From positions 124,001-188,000 of the forward strand of contig CABQAQ010000002.1 in the NCBI GenBank assembly GCA_902462155.1: a stretch of DNA of 64,000 nt, given 5' to 3'. Below are positions 16,582 through 26,408 of the stretch, one piece after another; within the stretch, counting starts at the first letter, position 1; each line of letters starts with the position of its first letter. A program made the translations under genes and the position numbers. The notes below the pieces were generated by a model, which worked only from the letters and a program-made list of their open reading frames with translations, had not been told where the DNA came from and made no database searches. This DNA comes from an uncultured bacterium. GTDB taxonomy: Bacteria > Cyanobacteriota > Vampirovibrionia > Gastranaerophilales > Gastranaerophilaceae.

Positions 16582-18375
16582 CTACATTCGCTCCACAGCA
16601 TTAACACCTATAAGATTAAGCCCAGTTTTCATTATAATAATAAATGATTTTACTAAAGCTAATCTTGAAATAGTTAAATTTTCATCCTGACTCAACACTC
16701 TATTGATGTTATAGAATTGATGGAATAAAGCACTTAGTTCTTGTAAATATTTGCAAATTAAATATGGAGAACGATTTAAAGCCGCAGTATAAATAATATT
16801 TTTAAAATCTTCTAATTTTAATACTATTTTTTTTGTAGATTCAAACGATTCTTTTTTATCACTATCAAAAAGATTAGATATATCAAGATTTTCTATCTTA
16901 TCAAATACTTCTTCTAAATAAGATGGTTCAAATTTAGGCAAGTTTTGCTTTAGTTCAGAAGATTTATCTTCACTATATATATCAAATACTTGACTAACCG
17001 CATTACGCAAAATAGAACATCCTCTAGCGTGAGCATACTGTACATAAAAAACCGGATTATCCTCTGTGTTAGATTTAGCTAAATTCACATCAAAATCCAA
17101 AGTAGTATCAATACTACGCATCACCATCCAAAATCTTGTTGCATCAACTCCAACTTCATCAATAAGCTCTTGCAAAGTAAGCATTTTAGATCGTTTTCCC
17201 ATCCTCATTTGCTCACCATCTACTAAAAGATTTACTAATTGCCCCAATAGTACTTCTAATGAATCCGGATTATATCCTAACGCACTTATAGCAGCTTTCA
17301 TTCTTGGAATATATCCGTGATGATCTGCTCCCCAGATATTTAATAAAATATCAAAACCACGCTTTAATTTATTCAAGTGATATGCAATATCTGCTGTCAA
17401 ATAAGTATTAGATCCATCACTTTTCTTTATAACTCTATCTTGACTATCACCTAATTGTGATGATTTAAACCAAATAGCACCATCTTTTTCATAAAGCATA
17501 TCTGTATCTTTTAAATACTTAATACATTTTTCTACTTCTAAGGAATCGTGCAATGATTGCTCGGAAAAGAAATTATCAAACTTTACATTAAATTGTTCAA
17601 GTGTTTTTTCTTGTAATTCAAATAAAGATTTTTTAGCATAATCACTTATTATTTTTAAGTTATCTTCTGTCAAACCTGACTCTAGAATTATTTTGACATA
17701 CTCGCTATTTTCTAGCACAAATTTTTTAGCAATTTCAATCAGGTAATCACCGGTATAATAATTTTTAACTTCTATTTCATCTTGAGGGAAATCAACAGAC
17801 TTATTTCCTAGCTCTTGCATAATTCGGATATAAAGTGAATTTCCAAGGTTTCTAATTTGATTACCGGCATCATTAATATAAAATTCTTGAAATACATAAT
17901 AAGAAGACAATTTAAGGATATTAGCCAAAGAGCTTCCAACAGCCGCCCAACGGCCATGACCTATATGAAATGGTCCTGTTGGATTTGCTGACACATACTC
18001 TAATATCACTTTTTTATTTTGACCAAGACTATTTTCAGCATATTTTTCGTCTTTTACTATAATCTCTTTTACTATATTTTCAAGATATGTATTACCTATT
18101 TTAAAATTTATAAATCCGGCAACTATATTTGTATCAATATCATCAATAGCAAGATTACTACTTATTATTTCTGCTATTTTTACAGGTGGTAATTTTGCAT
18201 ATTTTGCTAATGAAGATATATTTACAGCAAAATCACCAAATTCAAATTGTTTTGGTTTTTCAACAACAACATCATACTCTATTAAATTCAAATCTTGTAA
18301 ATTCAACTTTCCTTCATCACAAGATTTTTTTATCGCTTTTTTAACTTCTTCTTTTATTAAATTTTTCAACATCAT
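16582..18375 (-). CDS. argS: Arginyl-tRNA synthetase
   Basis: ArgS charges tRNA-Arg. The class I HIGH motif is present in SANPTGPFHIGHGRWA, and the KMSKS region reads MGKRSKMLTLQELIDEVGVD, with the ATRFWM that follows in ArgS. The C-terminal anticodon-binding domain ends in the usual VERM. The frame is open from 18393, but the family start (MLKNLIKEEVKKAI) fits the ATG at 18375 or the next one at 18372. No strong ribosome site separates these choices. About 600 residues is slightly longer than average. Confidence 0.95.
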   Translation of the reverse strand: MMLKNLIKEEVKKAIKKSCDEGKLNLQDLNLIEYDVVVEKPKQFEFGDFAVNISSLAKYAKLPPVKIAEIISSNLAIDDIDTNIVAGFINFKIGNTYLENIVKEIIVKDEKYAENSLGQNKKVILEYVSANPTGPFHIGHGRWAAVGSSLANILKLSSYYVFQEFYINDAGNQIRNLGNSLYIRIMQELGNKSVDFPQDEIEVKNYYTGDYLIEIAKKFVLENSEYVKIILESGLTEDNLKIISDYAKKSLFELQEKTLEQFNVKFDNFFSEQSLHDSLEVEKCIKYLKDTDMLYEKDGAIWFKSSQLGDSQDRVIKKSDGSNTYLTADIAYHLNKLKRGFDILLNIWGADHHGYIPRMKAAISALGYNPDSLEVLLGQLVNLLVDGEQMRMGKRSKMLTLQELIDEVGVDATRFWMVMRSIDTTLDFDVNLAKSNTEDNPVFYVQYAHARGCSILRNAVSQVFDIYSEDKSSELKQNLPKFEPSYLEEVFDKIENLDISNLFDSDKKESFESTKKIVLKLEDFKNIIYTAALNRSPYLICKYLQELSALFHQFYNINRVLSQDENLTISRLALVKSFIIIMKTGLNLIGVNAVERM

Positions 18376-18556
18376 ACTTATTATTTTAAACAAAACAAAA
18401 AAAAGTTTAAAGAATTTTATAATTTATTTTCCTATAACACACTGAATATTTTAATATTTCTTTACACATATACTTTAATCTTACCCATTCGGGCTATATT
18501 TCATTTTAAGAAAAAAATACTATTGGATATTTTAACTTTTTATGCTATTTATATAA

Positions 18557-18573
18557 ATGGATACTTTATCCAT
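18557..18573 (+). promoter_or_regulatory. Small hairpin upstream of the ferredoxin gene
   Basis: ATGGATA and TATCCAT form a perfect seven-base stem with a CTT loop, about 15 bases before the GGAGAG ribosome site. It may be an operator or a leader hairpin; its function is unknown. Confidence 0.25.
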
Positions 18574-18602
18574 AGTTATTATAAAAAAGGAGAGAATTAA
18601 TC

Positions 18603-18779
18603 ATGAAAGTGAAAATTGAAGACGGATGTATAGCTTGCGGTGCTTGCGAATCTCTATGTGATGCTGTTTTTTCAGTAGAAGATGTTGCTACAGTTAATGA
18701 AAGCGAAGTAGATAGCCATAAAGAATGTGTTGAAGAAGCTGCTGAAGCTTGTCCTGTTGGAGTAATTGTTATTGAATAA
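18603..18779 (+). CDS. Small single-cluster [4Fe-4S] ferredoxin
   Basis: This 58-residue acidic protein is a low-potential electron carrier. Cluster ligands are Cys9, Cys12, Cys15 (CIACGAC) and Cys50 (ACPVG). Cys19 and Cys42 occupy the places of the disulfide known from Thermotoga-type ferredoxins, so it probably holds one cluster rather than two. GGAGAG lies eight bases before the ATG. A strong shared terminator follows, so it is a single-gene unit. Such ferredoxins fit an anaerobic fermentative lifestyle, which is an inference. Confidence 0.93.
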   Translation: MKVKIEDGCIACGACESLCDAVFSVEDVATVNESEVDSHKECVEEAAEACPVGVIVIE

Positions 18780-18812
18780 TTAATTTCAATATAAATAAAA
18801 ACATATTAATTA

Positions 18813-18843
18813 AAAGATCCATTATATTATATAATGGATCTTT
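18813..18843. terminator. Bidirectional terminator between ferredoxin and ROK kinase
   Basis: A 14-base perfect stem beginning AAAGATCCATTATA has T-runs on both sides. It can end the ferredoxin transcript (plus) and the ROK transcript (minus). Confidence 0.85.
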
Positions 18844-18873
18844 TTACTAAAATTAAATAATTTAAACGACTTT

Positions 18874-19851
18874 TTACGTCTTTAAAACTTTTGATACACG
18901 ATACTCATTTAAAAATGCAGCACCTATTATTCCCGCATTATCTCCTAAGCTCGCTTTTTCAAAAAGAATAGATGAACTCGGTACTTTTAATGCTTTCATA
19001 CGAGCTTTTTTGATTGTACGTTGATAAAATTCATCTACTGCTTCAATAAGTCCACCACCTAGGATTATTAACTTTGGATTAATTAAATTAATCACACTTG
19101 CTATACCCGAAGCTAAATAATCTGATCCTTCCTCTATAGCTTGTAACACAAGATCATCTTTATGTAATAATGCTTTTTTTATAACTGATGAAGTGATTTT
19201 TCCATCACGTTTTATAAATTCTAAAACAATTGACTGTCTACCTTTTTTTAAAGCACCTGTAATCCTTTTTTCTATTGCTGTTCGTGATGCATAAGCTTCC
19301 AGACAACCGTTAGATCCACATCCACAAGGCCTTCCTCCTTGATCTACTATTATATGACCGATCTCTCCTGCTGTTCCTGTTGCTCCATAACATATCTTAT
19401 TATTCTTTACTATACACGATCCCACTCCGGTACCTACAAAAATACAGATAAAATCGTCACATTCCTTTCCTGAACCAAATCGCTTTTCTCCTATTGTTGC
19501 TATTTCTACATCATTACCTATATACGTCGGGATACCAATCTTTTCTTCTATTATCTGCTTTATATGCATATTATATGTATCTATATTTGGAGATGCTATT
19601 AATATTCCATTTTCTCTATCAACTTGTCCTGCTATACCTATACCTATTGAATTTATTTTACCTTTTTCTATACCGGATTCATTCAATACTTCTATTATTG
19701 ATTCTTGAATCTTTTCTTCTAAATTAACTTTTTCACCGCAATTTGACTTAGTCTTTTTCTTACACGTTGCTATAACACTACCATCTTCTCTATTAATTAT
19801 ACCTGTTAGAATTTTTGTTCCACCTAAATCTATTCCGATGCCATATTCCAT
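18874..19851 (-). CDS. ROK-family glucokinase-like sugar kinase
   Basis: The protein has the ATPase-fold phosphate motif GIDLGGTK near its start, VGTGVGSCIV, and the ROK zinc site CGCGSNGCLEAYAS preceded by GEIGHIIVDQGG. ROK proteins without an N-terminal winged helix are usually sugar kinases, most often glucokinase; at 325 residues this one has no DNA-binding domain. Together with glgC in this window it suggests entry of glucose into hexose phosphate pools. It lies 51 bases downstream of lepA and is probably co-transcribed. Confidence 0.88.
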   Translation of the reverse strand: MEYGIGIDLGGTKILTGIINREDGSVIATCKKKTKSNCGEKVNLEEKIQESIIEVLNESGIEKGKINSIGIGIAGQVDRENGILIASPNIDTYNMHIKQIIEEKIGIPTYIGNDVEIATIGEKRFGSGKECDDFICIFVGTGVGSCIVKNNKICYGATGTAGEIGHIIVDQGGRPCGCGSNGCLEAYASRTAIEKRITGALKKGRQSIVLEFIKRDGKITSSVIKKALLHKDDLVLQAIEEGSDYLASGIASVINLINPKLIILGGGLIEAVDEFYQRTIKKARMKALKVPSSSILFEKASLGDNAGIIGAAFLNEYRVSKVLKT

Positions 19852-19902
19852 ATATATTCCTTTTATTGTTATTTAACACAAATAATTTAACTTCTTTTAT
19901 TT

Positions 19903-21708
19903 TTATTCATCATTTAAACTCAATACCGCCATAAAAGCTTCCTGTGGCACTTCTACTTTGCCTACTGACTTCATTCTTTTTTTACCTTTTTTTTGTTTCT
20001 CTAATAGTTTCCTTTTCCTTGAAATATCTCCACCATAACATTTATCAAGTACATTTTTCCTCATAGCTTTTATATTCGTTCTGGCTAAAACTCTTCCGCC
20101 TATTGCTGCTTGGATTGGGACTTCAAATAATTGTCTTGGAATTATATCCTTTAACTTTGTTGTTAATTTTTGGCCTAAATAAAATGCATTATCTTTATGC
20201 ACAATTGCCGAAAGTGCATCTACTACCTCTCCTGCTAATAATATATCTATTTTTACCAAATCTGATCTTTTATATTCCGAAAAATCATAGTCCAAACTTG
20301 CATAACCTTTTGTCCTTGATTTTAACTGATCATAAAAATCTGTAATTACCTCACTTAAAGGCAACTCGTATTCTAAATTAACTCTTGTTGGATCTATATA
20401 ATTCATATTATGGAATATACCTCGTTTTGAATTACATAAATCCATTAATGTTCCTACAAATTCATTTGGAGTAAAAATATTTAATCTTACATAAGGTTCT
20501 TCTATAAATTCACGATTTTGTGGTTCCGGTAAATTTGCAGGATTATCTATCTCTATTACTTTTCCATCATTTAAATGTACTTTATATACTACAGATGGTG
20601 CTGTTGTAACTATTGATAAATTATATTCTCTTTCAAGACGTTCTTGAGCTATTTCCATATGCAACATACCTAAAAATCCGCATCTAAATCCAAAACCTAG
20701 TGCTGATGATGTTTCAGGTTCAAATGTTATTGATGAATCGTTTAATTTTAATTTTTCTAATGCATCTTTTAAATCGTGATAATCCTCATTATTTACAGGA
20801 TATACTCCAGAAAATACCATTGGTAATGCTTCTTTATATCCTTCTAGCGGCTCTTTTGCGGGATTGTTCACATTTGTTATTGTATCTCCTACAAAACGAG
20901 TTATATCTTTTATTGATGCTGCTAAATAACCTACATCTCCTGTTTTTAACTTCTCTACAGGCACTCTGTTTGGGTTTAGATATCCTAGTTCTACTACTTC
21001 ATATCTCTTCTTTGAGGCCATAAATTCTATTGTATCGTTTAAATTTAATTCCCCATCTATAATCTTAAAATAGCATACTGTACCTAAATATTGATCATAC
21101 GCACTATCAAATACTAAGGCTCTTAATGGTTTATCTGATGTATCTTCTGGAGGTGGCACATATTTTACTATTGCTTCTAAGACATCTTCTATACCTATTC
21201 CTTCTTTTGCACTTACTGCTATTGCCATAGATGCATCTATTCCAAGTACATCTTCTATTTCTTTTTTTACTTTTTCTACATCAGCTGATGGCAAATCTAT
21301 TTTATTTATTACAGGTATAATTTCAAGATTCTGCTCTATCGCTAAATAAACATTAGCTAATGTTTGAGCTTCCACTCCTTGAGTTGCATCTACTATCAAT
21401 AATGCTCCCTCACAAGCTGCTAATGATCTTGATACTTCATAGGAAAAATCTACATGCCCAGGGGTATCTATAAGATTCAGTATATATTCTTGATCATTGG
21501 TCTTTGATCTATACTTCATTCTTGCTGCATTTAGCTTTATTGTTATTCCTCTTTCTCTTTCTATATCCATCGTATCTAGCAGTTGATTTTGCATATCTCG
21601 CTTTGCTATTGTTTCGGTCTTTTCTAATAACCTATCTGCTAATGTTGATTTCCCATGATCTATATGGGCTATTATACAAAAATTTCTTACATTATTTACA
21701 AACTTCAT
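19903..21708 (-). CDS. lepA: Elongation factor 4 (LepA)
   Basis: LepA is a ribosomal GTPase that back-translocates or aids initiation. The G1 motif is IIAHIDHGKSTLADRLLE, G2 RERGITIKL, G3 DTPGHVDF, and G4 NKIDLPSA. Length (601 residues) and the basic C-terminus (RKRKLLEKQKKGKKRMKSVG) are typical of LepA and distinguish it from EF-G and TypA, which is also in the window. A large plus-strand frame opposite it is a shadow. Confidence 0.97.
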   Translation of the reverse strand: MKFVNNVRNFCIIAHIDHGKSTLADRLLEKTETIAKRDMQNQLLDTMDIERERGITIKLNAARMKYRSKTNDQEYILNLIDTPGHVDFSYEVSRSLAACEGALLIVDATQGVEAQTLANVYLAIEQNLEIIPVINKIDLPSADVEKVKKEIEDVLGIDASMAIAVSAKEGIGIEDVLEAIVKYVPPPEDTSDKPLRALVFDSAYDQYLGTVCYFKIIDGELNLNDTIEFMASKKRYEVVELGYLNPNRVPVEKLKTGDVGYLAASIKDITRFVGDTITNVNNPAKEPLEGYKEALPMVFSGVYPVNNEDYHDLKDALEKLKLNDSSITFEPETSSALGFGFRCGFLGMLHMEIAQERLEREYNLSIVTTAPSVVYKVHLNDGKVIEIDNPANLPEPQNREFIEEPYVRLNIFTPNEFVGTLMDLCNSKRGIFHNMNYIDPTRVNLEYELPLSEVITDFYDQLKSRTKGYASLDYDFSEYKRSDLVKIDILLAGEVVDALSAIVHKDNAFYLGQKLTTKLKDIIPRQLFEVPIQAAIGGRVLARTNIKAMRKNVLDKCYGGDISRKRKLLEKQKKGKKRMKSVGKVEVPQEAFMAVLSLNDE

Positions 21709-21830
21709 AATATTTTAGTATACTCAAATATTTTTATTTTGCCAACTTTTTCTTATTTTATTCTTACACTTTATTTTTATACAATTTATTAATTTATTTT
21801 ATTATGTTAATATGATCTTAAGGAGATATG

Positions 21831-22442
21831 ATGTATAATTATTATTTCAAAATCAAAAAAAACAATATAGAATTTGAATTTTCTACAGACAATTTAGAAG
21901 ACTTTGATCTAAAAGTTCTTAATTGGGTAAACAATATATGTAATACCAAGAAAGATAATGAAGGCAACCTTCAACATCAAAATTTTATTGATCTTAAATC
22001 TAATTTTTCTTTAACTTCTCAAACAAAAACTCATAACATTTTCCCTCAAGAGTCTATTAATGAGTCTAACATTAATTTTGAAGAGGTTTTAAACGAGTCT
22101 ATTCAGAATCCTAAAACCAAAATTAAAGAAGTACAAGCTGATAAAGCTGCTTTTATACAATTCTTATCTTCTAAACATCCAAAAAATACTATTGATTATC
22201 TTGTTCTTACTGCTTACTATTTTAAATATATTCTTGATACATCTAACTTTAGTATCAAAATGATTAATGGGAAAATTTTTCCTATTACAAATGAAATTGT
22301 TGATCATTTAATTATTAACCAAGCACTTAATTTAAATTTAATTGAAGCTATAAATCAATCAGATACAACTAATAATAATATTGTTACTATGTATTCAATT
22401 ACAAAATCAGGAGAGAATTTGTTCGAAAATGACTTTAAGTAA
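21831..22442 (+). CDS. Uncharacterised protein with a winged-helix-like C-terminus
   Basis: I do not recognise this roughly 200-residue protein. The N-terminal third (YYFKIKKNNIEFEFSTDNLE) looks like a small beta sheet, the middle is Asn/Ser-rich and disordered, and the C-terminal 100 residues are helical and end in a strand-turn that resembles a winged helix (YLVLTAYYFKYILDT ... YSITKSGENLF). AAGGAG sits five to six bases before the ATG at 21831; an ATG three bases earlier is too close. It overlaps the mnmA start by 14 bases, so the two are probably co-translated. Confidence 0.6.
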   Translation: MYNYYFKIKKNNIEFEFSTDNLEDFDLKVLNWVNNICNTKKDNEGNLQHQNFIDLKSNFSLTSQTKTHNIFPQESINESNINFEEVLNESIQNPKTKIKEVQADKAAFIQFLSSKHPKNTIDYLVLTAYYFKYILDTSNFSIKMINGKIFPITNEIVDHLIINQALNLNLIEAINQSDTTNNNIVTMYSITKSGENLFENDFK

Positions 22443-23523
22443 AAATAATTATAATTCTACTAAAAAGAAAGTAGCTGTTGCTTTAAGTGGAGGAGTTGAT
22501 AGTAGTGTATCAGCGTTATTACTTCAACAACAAGGATACGATGTTGTTGGGATTACTGCCAAAATGGTTAATGATAATAATTTTCAAACAGTAGTCGCTA
22601 ATGCAAAAAATGTTGCTGATAAATTAAACATTCCTCATTATGTACTTGATTTAAGTTTAGATTTTCAAAATATTGTTATTAAATATTTTTTAGATTCTTA
22701 CAAAAATGGTGAAACACCAAATCCTTGTATTATTTGTAATAAATTTATTAAATGGGGTAAAATCTTTGACTATGCTATAAATGATCTTCATTGCGATCTA
22801 TTTGCTACCGGTCATTATGCAAAAATTGTTAATAACAATAATATCTTTTATCTTAAAAATGCAATGGATGTAAAAAAAGATCAATTATATTTTCTTTTTG
22901 AATTAAACCAACAACAATTATCTAAAACTATTTTTCCTTTAGCTGATTATATAAAACCCGACGTTAAAAATTTAGCTTTACAGTTTGATTTGCCATCAAA
23001 GTCTGCTAAAGAAAGTCAAGATATATGCTTTATTAAAGCACCATATACTACAAAATCTTTTCTTCTTGATAACTTACCACAAATGAAGGGGGATTTTATA
23101 TTAAAAAAAGAAAATAAAAAAATAGGCAACACAAAACATAACGGACATTTTCTTTATACACCCGGTCAAAGAAAAGGCATTGGTATTGCTTATAAAAATC
23201 CATTATATGTTCTTTCTTGTGAGCCGATTACTAACAATGTTTTTCTAGGCGAAAAAGAAGAATTATTTCAATCTGAGATTAAAATCAAAAATATAAATAT
23301 ACAAAATCCAAACTTCAAAATAAAACAGTTTAAAGCTTTAGCCAAAGTAAGATACAATATGGATTATCAATATTGTAATGTTTTCTTACAAGAAGAAGAA
23401 AATAATATTACTACTGCTAAGATTATATTTGAAAATAAAATCTCAGCAATAGCAAAAGGTCAAGCTTGTGTATTTTATAATCCTGACGACAAAAGTCTTA
23501 TAGGCGGTGGATGGATTATTTAA
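22429..23523 (+). CDS. mnmA: tRNA-specific 2-thiouridylase MnmA
   Basis: MnmA adds sulfur to position 2 of the wobble uridine in tRNA-Lys, -Glu and -Gln. The PP-loop SGGVDSSVSALLL lies near the N-terminus, and the catalytic cysteines sit in NPCIICNKFIKWG and SQDICFI; TGHYAKI and the C-terminal GQACVFY are also typical. The frame is open from 22381, but the ATG at 22429 puts the PP-loop where it belongs and has GGAGAGAA upstream. It converges on the next gene with an eight-base overlap. Confidence 0.95.
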   Translation: MTLSKNNYNSTKKKVAVALSGGVDSSVSALLLQQQGYDVVGITAKMVNDNNFQTVVANAKNVADKLNIPHYVLDLSLDFQNIVIKYFLDSYKNGETPNPCIICNKFIKWGKIFDYAINDLHCDLFATGHYAKIVNNNNIFYLKNAMDVKKDQLYFLFELNQQQLSKTIFPLADYIKPDVKNLALQFDLPSKSAKESQDICFIKAPYTTKSFLLDNLPQMKGDFILKKENKKIGNTKHNGHFLYTPGQRKGIGIAYKNPLYVLSCEPITNNVFLGEKEELFQSEIKIKNINIQNPNFKIKQFKALAKVRYNMDYQYCNVFLQEEENNITTAKIIFENKISAIAKGQACVFYNPDDKSLIGGGWII

Positions 23524-25114
23524 ATTCTACTTTTTTACCGTTTATTATTGGAGGCTTTAAATAATTTACTTTTGTATCAAATAAAGTATCCATATAATAA
23601 CTGTAATTATTTGTTGGTAATTTATAGTCCTCTCTATATAATTCATTTTTTAAGAATACAGCAAATTTATTACAAGAGAAAGCTTCCTTAAAATCTTTTC
23701 TATTTGTCATATTAAAATAAGCTCTTGAATCTATAGGTATTATAAATATATCAGGTTTATAAGTAAATATATATTCCCAGCCTGATAAACCGTCCATAAA
23801 AACTGCAAGCAAATTAAATACTTCATTAGGATATACTTCCTCATATCTGCCATCCATATATACAAGATTATCCGGATATAATTTATATATTACATAACTA
23901 CCTGAACCAAATGGGGCAATAACCTTACCTTTTATATTATTCTTTTTTATAAATTCAACCGCAAAATAAGGATATGCGTGCTTTATTATTTGTGGTACCG
24001 GAGAAAATGTCATTATAGTATTTATTATAAATAATGTAATGAAAAAATATACTATTATTTCTTTTGTATTCTTAAAAATTCTTTTAACATTTTCATTTGT
24101 TATATGTAATATTTTATTAGTAAAATCAACGAGTTTATTAAAGAAGCAATAAAAATCATCATAAAAATAAGCTGCTGCCGCAATAGGTAAAAATGGTTGC
24201 AATTTAACATGAGAAATTGATAAATAAATTGTCATTAGTAATACTATATATCTTGTATAATCAATATTCTTTTTATCTAATTTAGATTTTATAAAAGATG
24301 ATAGTGCTATAATTATAGAGAAAATAAGATAAAATTTATAAAGAAAATGCTTATTCCAAACTCCAACAAACGAATTCACCCATTCTTCAATTAAAGGTCG
24401 CTTCATTGTTGTTGCCATAAGCAAAAATTTCACATATTCAAATCCATATGGATTAATAAAAAATGCAAGGAAGGTAAACACAGATGTGATAATATATTTT
24501 TTATATTCTTTTTTATTAAGGAACTCTCCAATAGAATATAATATAATAAGCCCAAGACCTGCTACACAACCGCCGTGCATATTTGACCAGATTACCATAA
24601 ATATTGGTAATAATATTAAAAGTTTATTTTGATTTTTTATTCTTACACGTTCTAGAATGTATAAAAACATAGCGAAAAATGCAAACGAAAATAAATGACA
24701 TCTTACTGTTGTCATACAAACATTTACCATAGCGTGCAGAGTAAAAAACCAGAATAAGAAGTTAAAAGCAGAAGATGTATATTTTAACTTTCTTAAATTT
24801 ATGGTTTGAATAATAAAAAATAATATTAAAAATATTAAAATAGCCTTAAGAAAAATAAGTCCCCAAGCTCCAAATTTATCTTGAAATAAATAGAATACAA
24901 CACTAGATCCCCATTCGTGATCATACCAGTTATGCACCGGAGTAAATGAAAAAGGATCTTGCTTTAAAATATGCCCCAATTGCCAAAAAGCTTTACCTTG
25001 AAGTAATCTTGCCCATAAGTCTAAATCCGGTATATTCCTATGTAATCCAAATGCTAAACAGAATAGGAATAAAAATATATAAAATGCTATATTTTTAATT
25101 TTTTTTAAAAACAT
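23516..25114 (-). CDS. GT-C-like polytopic membrane protein
   Basis: The 532-residue protein has about ten to eleven hydrophobic helices and then a C-terminal periplasmic-like domain. The first loop, DLDLWARLLQGKAFWQLG and DPFSFTPVHNWYDHEWGSS, matches a widespread uncharacterised bacterial family in which the loop reads DxDLWWHLxxG...DPFSYT...WVDHEW, resembling lipid-dependent GT-C glycosyltransferases with acidic residues in the first periplasmic loop. That suggests sugar transfer from a polyprenyl-linked donor at the envelope. The acceptor is unknown. It is 89 bases downstream of the SIS gene. Confidence 0.65.
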   Translation of the reverse strand: MFLKKIKNIAFYIFLFLFCLAFGLHRNIPDLDLWARLLQGKAFWQLGHILKQDPFSFTPVHNWYDHEWGSSVVFYLFQDKFGAWGLIFLKAILIFLILFFIIQTINLRKLKYTSSAFNFLFWFFTLHAMVNVCMTTVRCHLFSFAFFAMFLYILERVRIKNQNKLLILLPIFMVIWSNMHGGCVAGLGLIILYSIGEFLNKKEYKKYIITSVFTFLAFFINPYGFEYVKFLLMATTMKRPLIEEWVNSFVGVWNKHFLYKFYLIFSIIIALSSFIKSKLDKKNIDYTRYIVLLMTIYLSISHVKLQPFLPIAAAAYFYDDFYCFFNKLVDFTNKILHITNENVKRIFKNTKEIIVYFFITLFIINTIMTFSPVPQIIKHAYPYFAVEFIKKNNIKGKVIAPFGSGSYVIYKLYPDNLVYMDGRYEEVYPNEVFNLLAVFMDGLSGWEYIFTYKPDIFIIPIDSRAYFNMTNRKDFKEAFSCNKFAVFLKNELYREDYKLPTNNYSYYMDTLFDTKVNYLKPPIINGKKVEFK

Positions 25115-25203
25115 TATCTAAAATCTCACTTCCCAAAAAACTCAATCCAATAATTTTATGATAATAAATATGATACAATCTAGTCAAGTATCAAAATCCC
25201 AAC

Positions 25204-26292
25204 TTAAAATTGTTTGACAACTTTACTTAAACCATTTGGTCTATCTATATCAACATTTAACCTATCTGCAATAAATAAGGCTAACAATTGAAATACTATA
25301 ATTTTTTTAAATATAGAATCTATTTTATTTTCAGACCTAACAGATAATGAAATATCTGTATCTTGAAATTTATAGTCAGAAGAAGTAATAAAAATCTTTT
25401 CAAAATTGTCGTATTTTAAATTTAGTTTATTAAGTATCTCAAAAGAATAATTAATATTCTCTTGAGCAGTAAGAAAAATTAATAACATTGGATTGTTTAA
25501 AATAGCCATATGACCATGCAAAAATTCACCTAAAGGAATAGATTTGACATTTATATATGAAGTTTCAGAAATTTTTAATGATCCTTCATTTGCAATCATC
25601 AGATCTTCTTTTTGCCCTAGTATTATAATATTTTTATACTTGTATATTTTATTTGCTAATTGGGATAATTTAGTTTTTAGTAAAGAATCTTTTTTAAAGT
25701 AAGAAGATAAAAAATTATCTATAGAAGAGTCAAGATTTATAATTTGATTTAAATAAGACTGTATATTTATACCGTTTTGTTCTAAAAGTTTTAAAGCCAC
25801 CAGATAAAGAATTAATACTTGAGCCAAAAAAGCTTTAGTTGAAGCAATACTTTTTTCCTCACCAGCTAAAACTAAAATTTTATAAATTGATTTAAGATAC
25901 ATAGTAGAATGTTCACAATTAGTAACAGACAGGATATTATTGATACCACAAGATTTTAATTTAAAAAGAGCTTGAAGAGAATCATCTGTTTCTCCAGATT
26001 GAGAAACAAAAATAAATAAATAATCCTTATCACAAATAGATAAATAATTATCTAATAAAACAAATTCAGAAGAATAAAATACTTGAATATTAAAAAGATT
26101 AAACTTTTGTAAAAAATAAGAAATAAAATTACAACAATTGTAAGAAGATCCGCTAGCAATAAAAATGATATTTTTTATATTATTAGGTAATTGAAAATTA
26201 ATTGTTTTTTCATTAATAAAATAAGTATCCAGTATCTTAGATATTACCTTAGCCTGTTGAAAAATCTCTTTAAACATAAAAGTATCTTGCAT
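25204..26292 (-). CDS. SIS-domain isomerase, GlmS-like without glutaminase domain
   Basis: This 362-residue protein has two SIS (sugar isomerase) domains matching the C-terminal half of GlmS. Key motifs are IASGSSYNCCNF, SQSGETDDSLQAL, GEEKSIASTKAFLAQ and GEFLHGHMAIL. The N-terminal glutamine amidotransferase domain of GlmS is absent, so it cannot release ammonia from glutamine. Relatives of this shape include glucosamine-6-phosphate deaminases and fructoselysine or galactosamine phosphate enzymes. It is probably an amino-sugar phosphate isomerase or deaminase; the substrate is not determinable here. Confidence 0.85.
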   Translation of the reverse strand: MQDTFMFKEIFQQAKVISKILDTYFINEKTINFQLPNNIKNIIFIASGSSYNCCNFISYFLQKFNLFNIQVFYSSEFVLLDNYLSICDKDYLFIFVSQSGETDDSLQALFKLKSCGINNILSVTNCEHSTMYLKSIYKILVLAGEEKSIASTKAFLAQVLILYLVALKLLEQNGINIQSYLNQIINLDSSIDNFLSSYFKKDSLLKTKLSQLANKIYKYKNIIILGQKEDLMIANEGSLKISETSYINVKSIPLGEFLHGHMAILNNPMLLIFLTAQENINYSFEILNKLNLKYDNFEKIFITSSDYKFQDTDISLSVRSENKIDSIFKKIIVFQLLALFIADRLNVDIDRPNGLSKVVKQF

Positions 26293-26408
26293 AAATTTAA
26301 ATAAATACCTTTTAAAATCGTAAATAAATATTTACAATAATACCATAAAAAATTATCAAAAGAGAAATAATAGTGTATAATAAACAGAGTAGAAATTTGA
26401 GGGTTATC

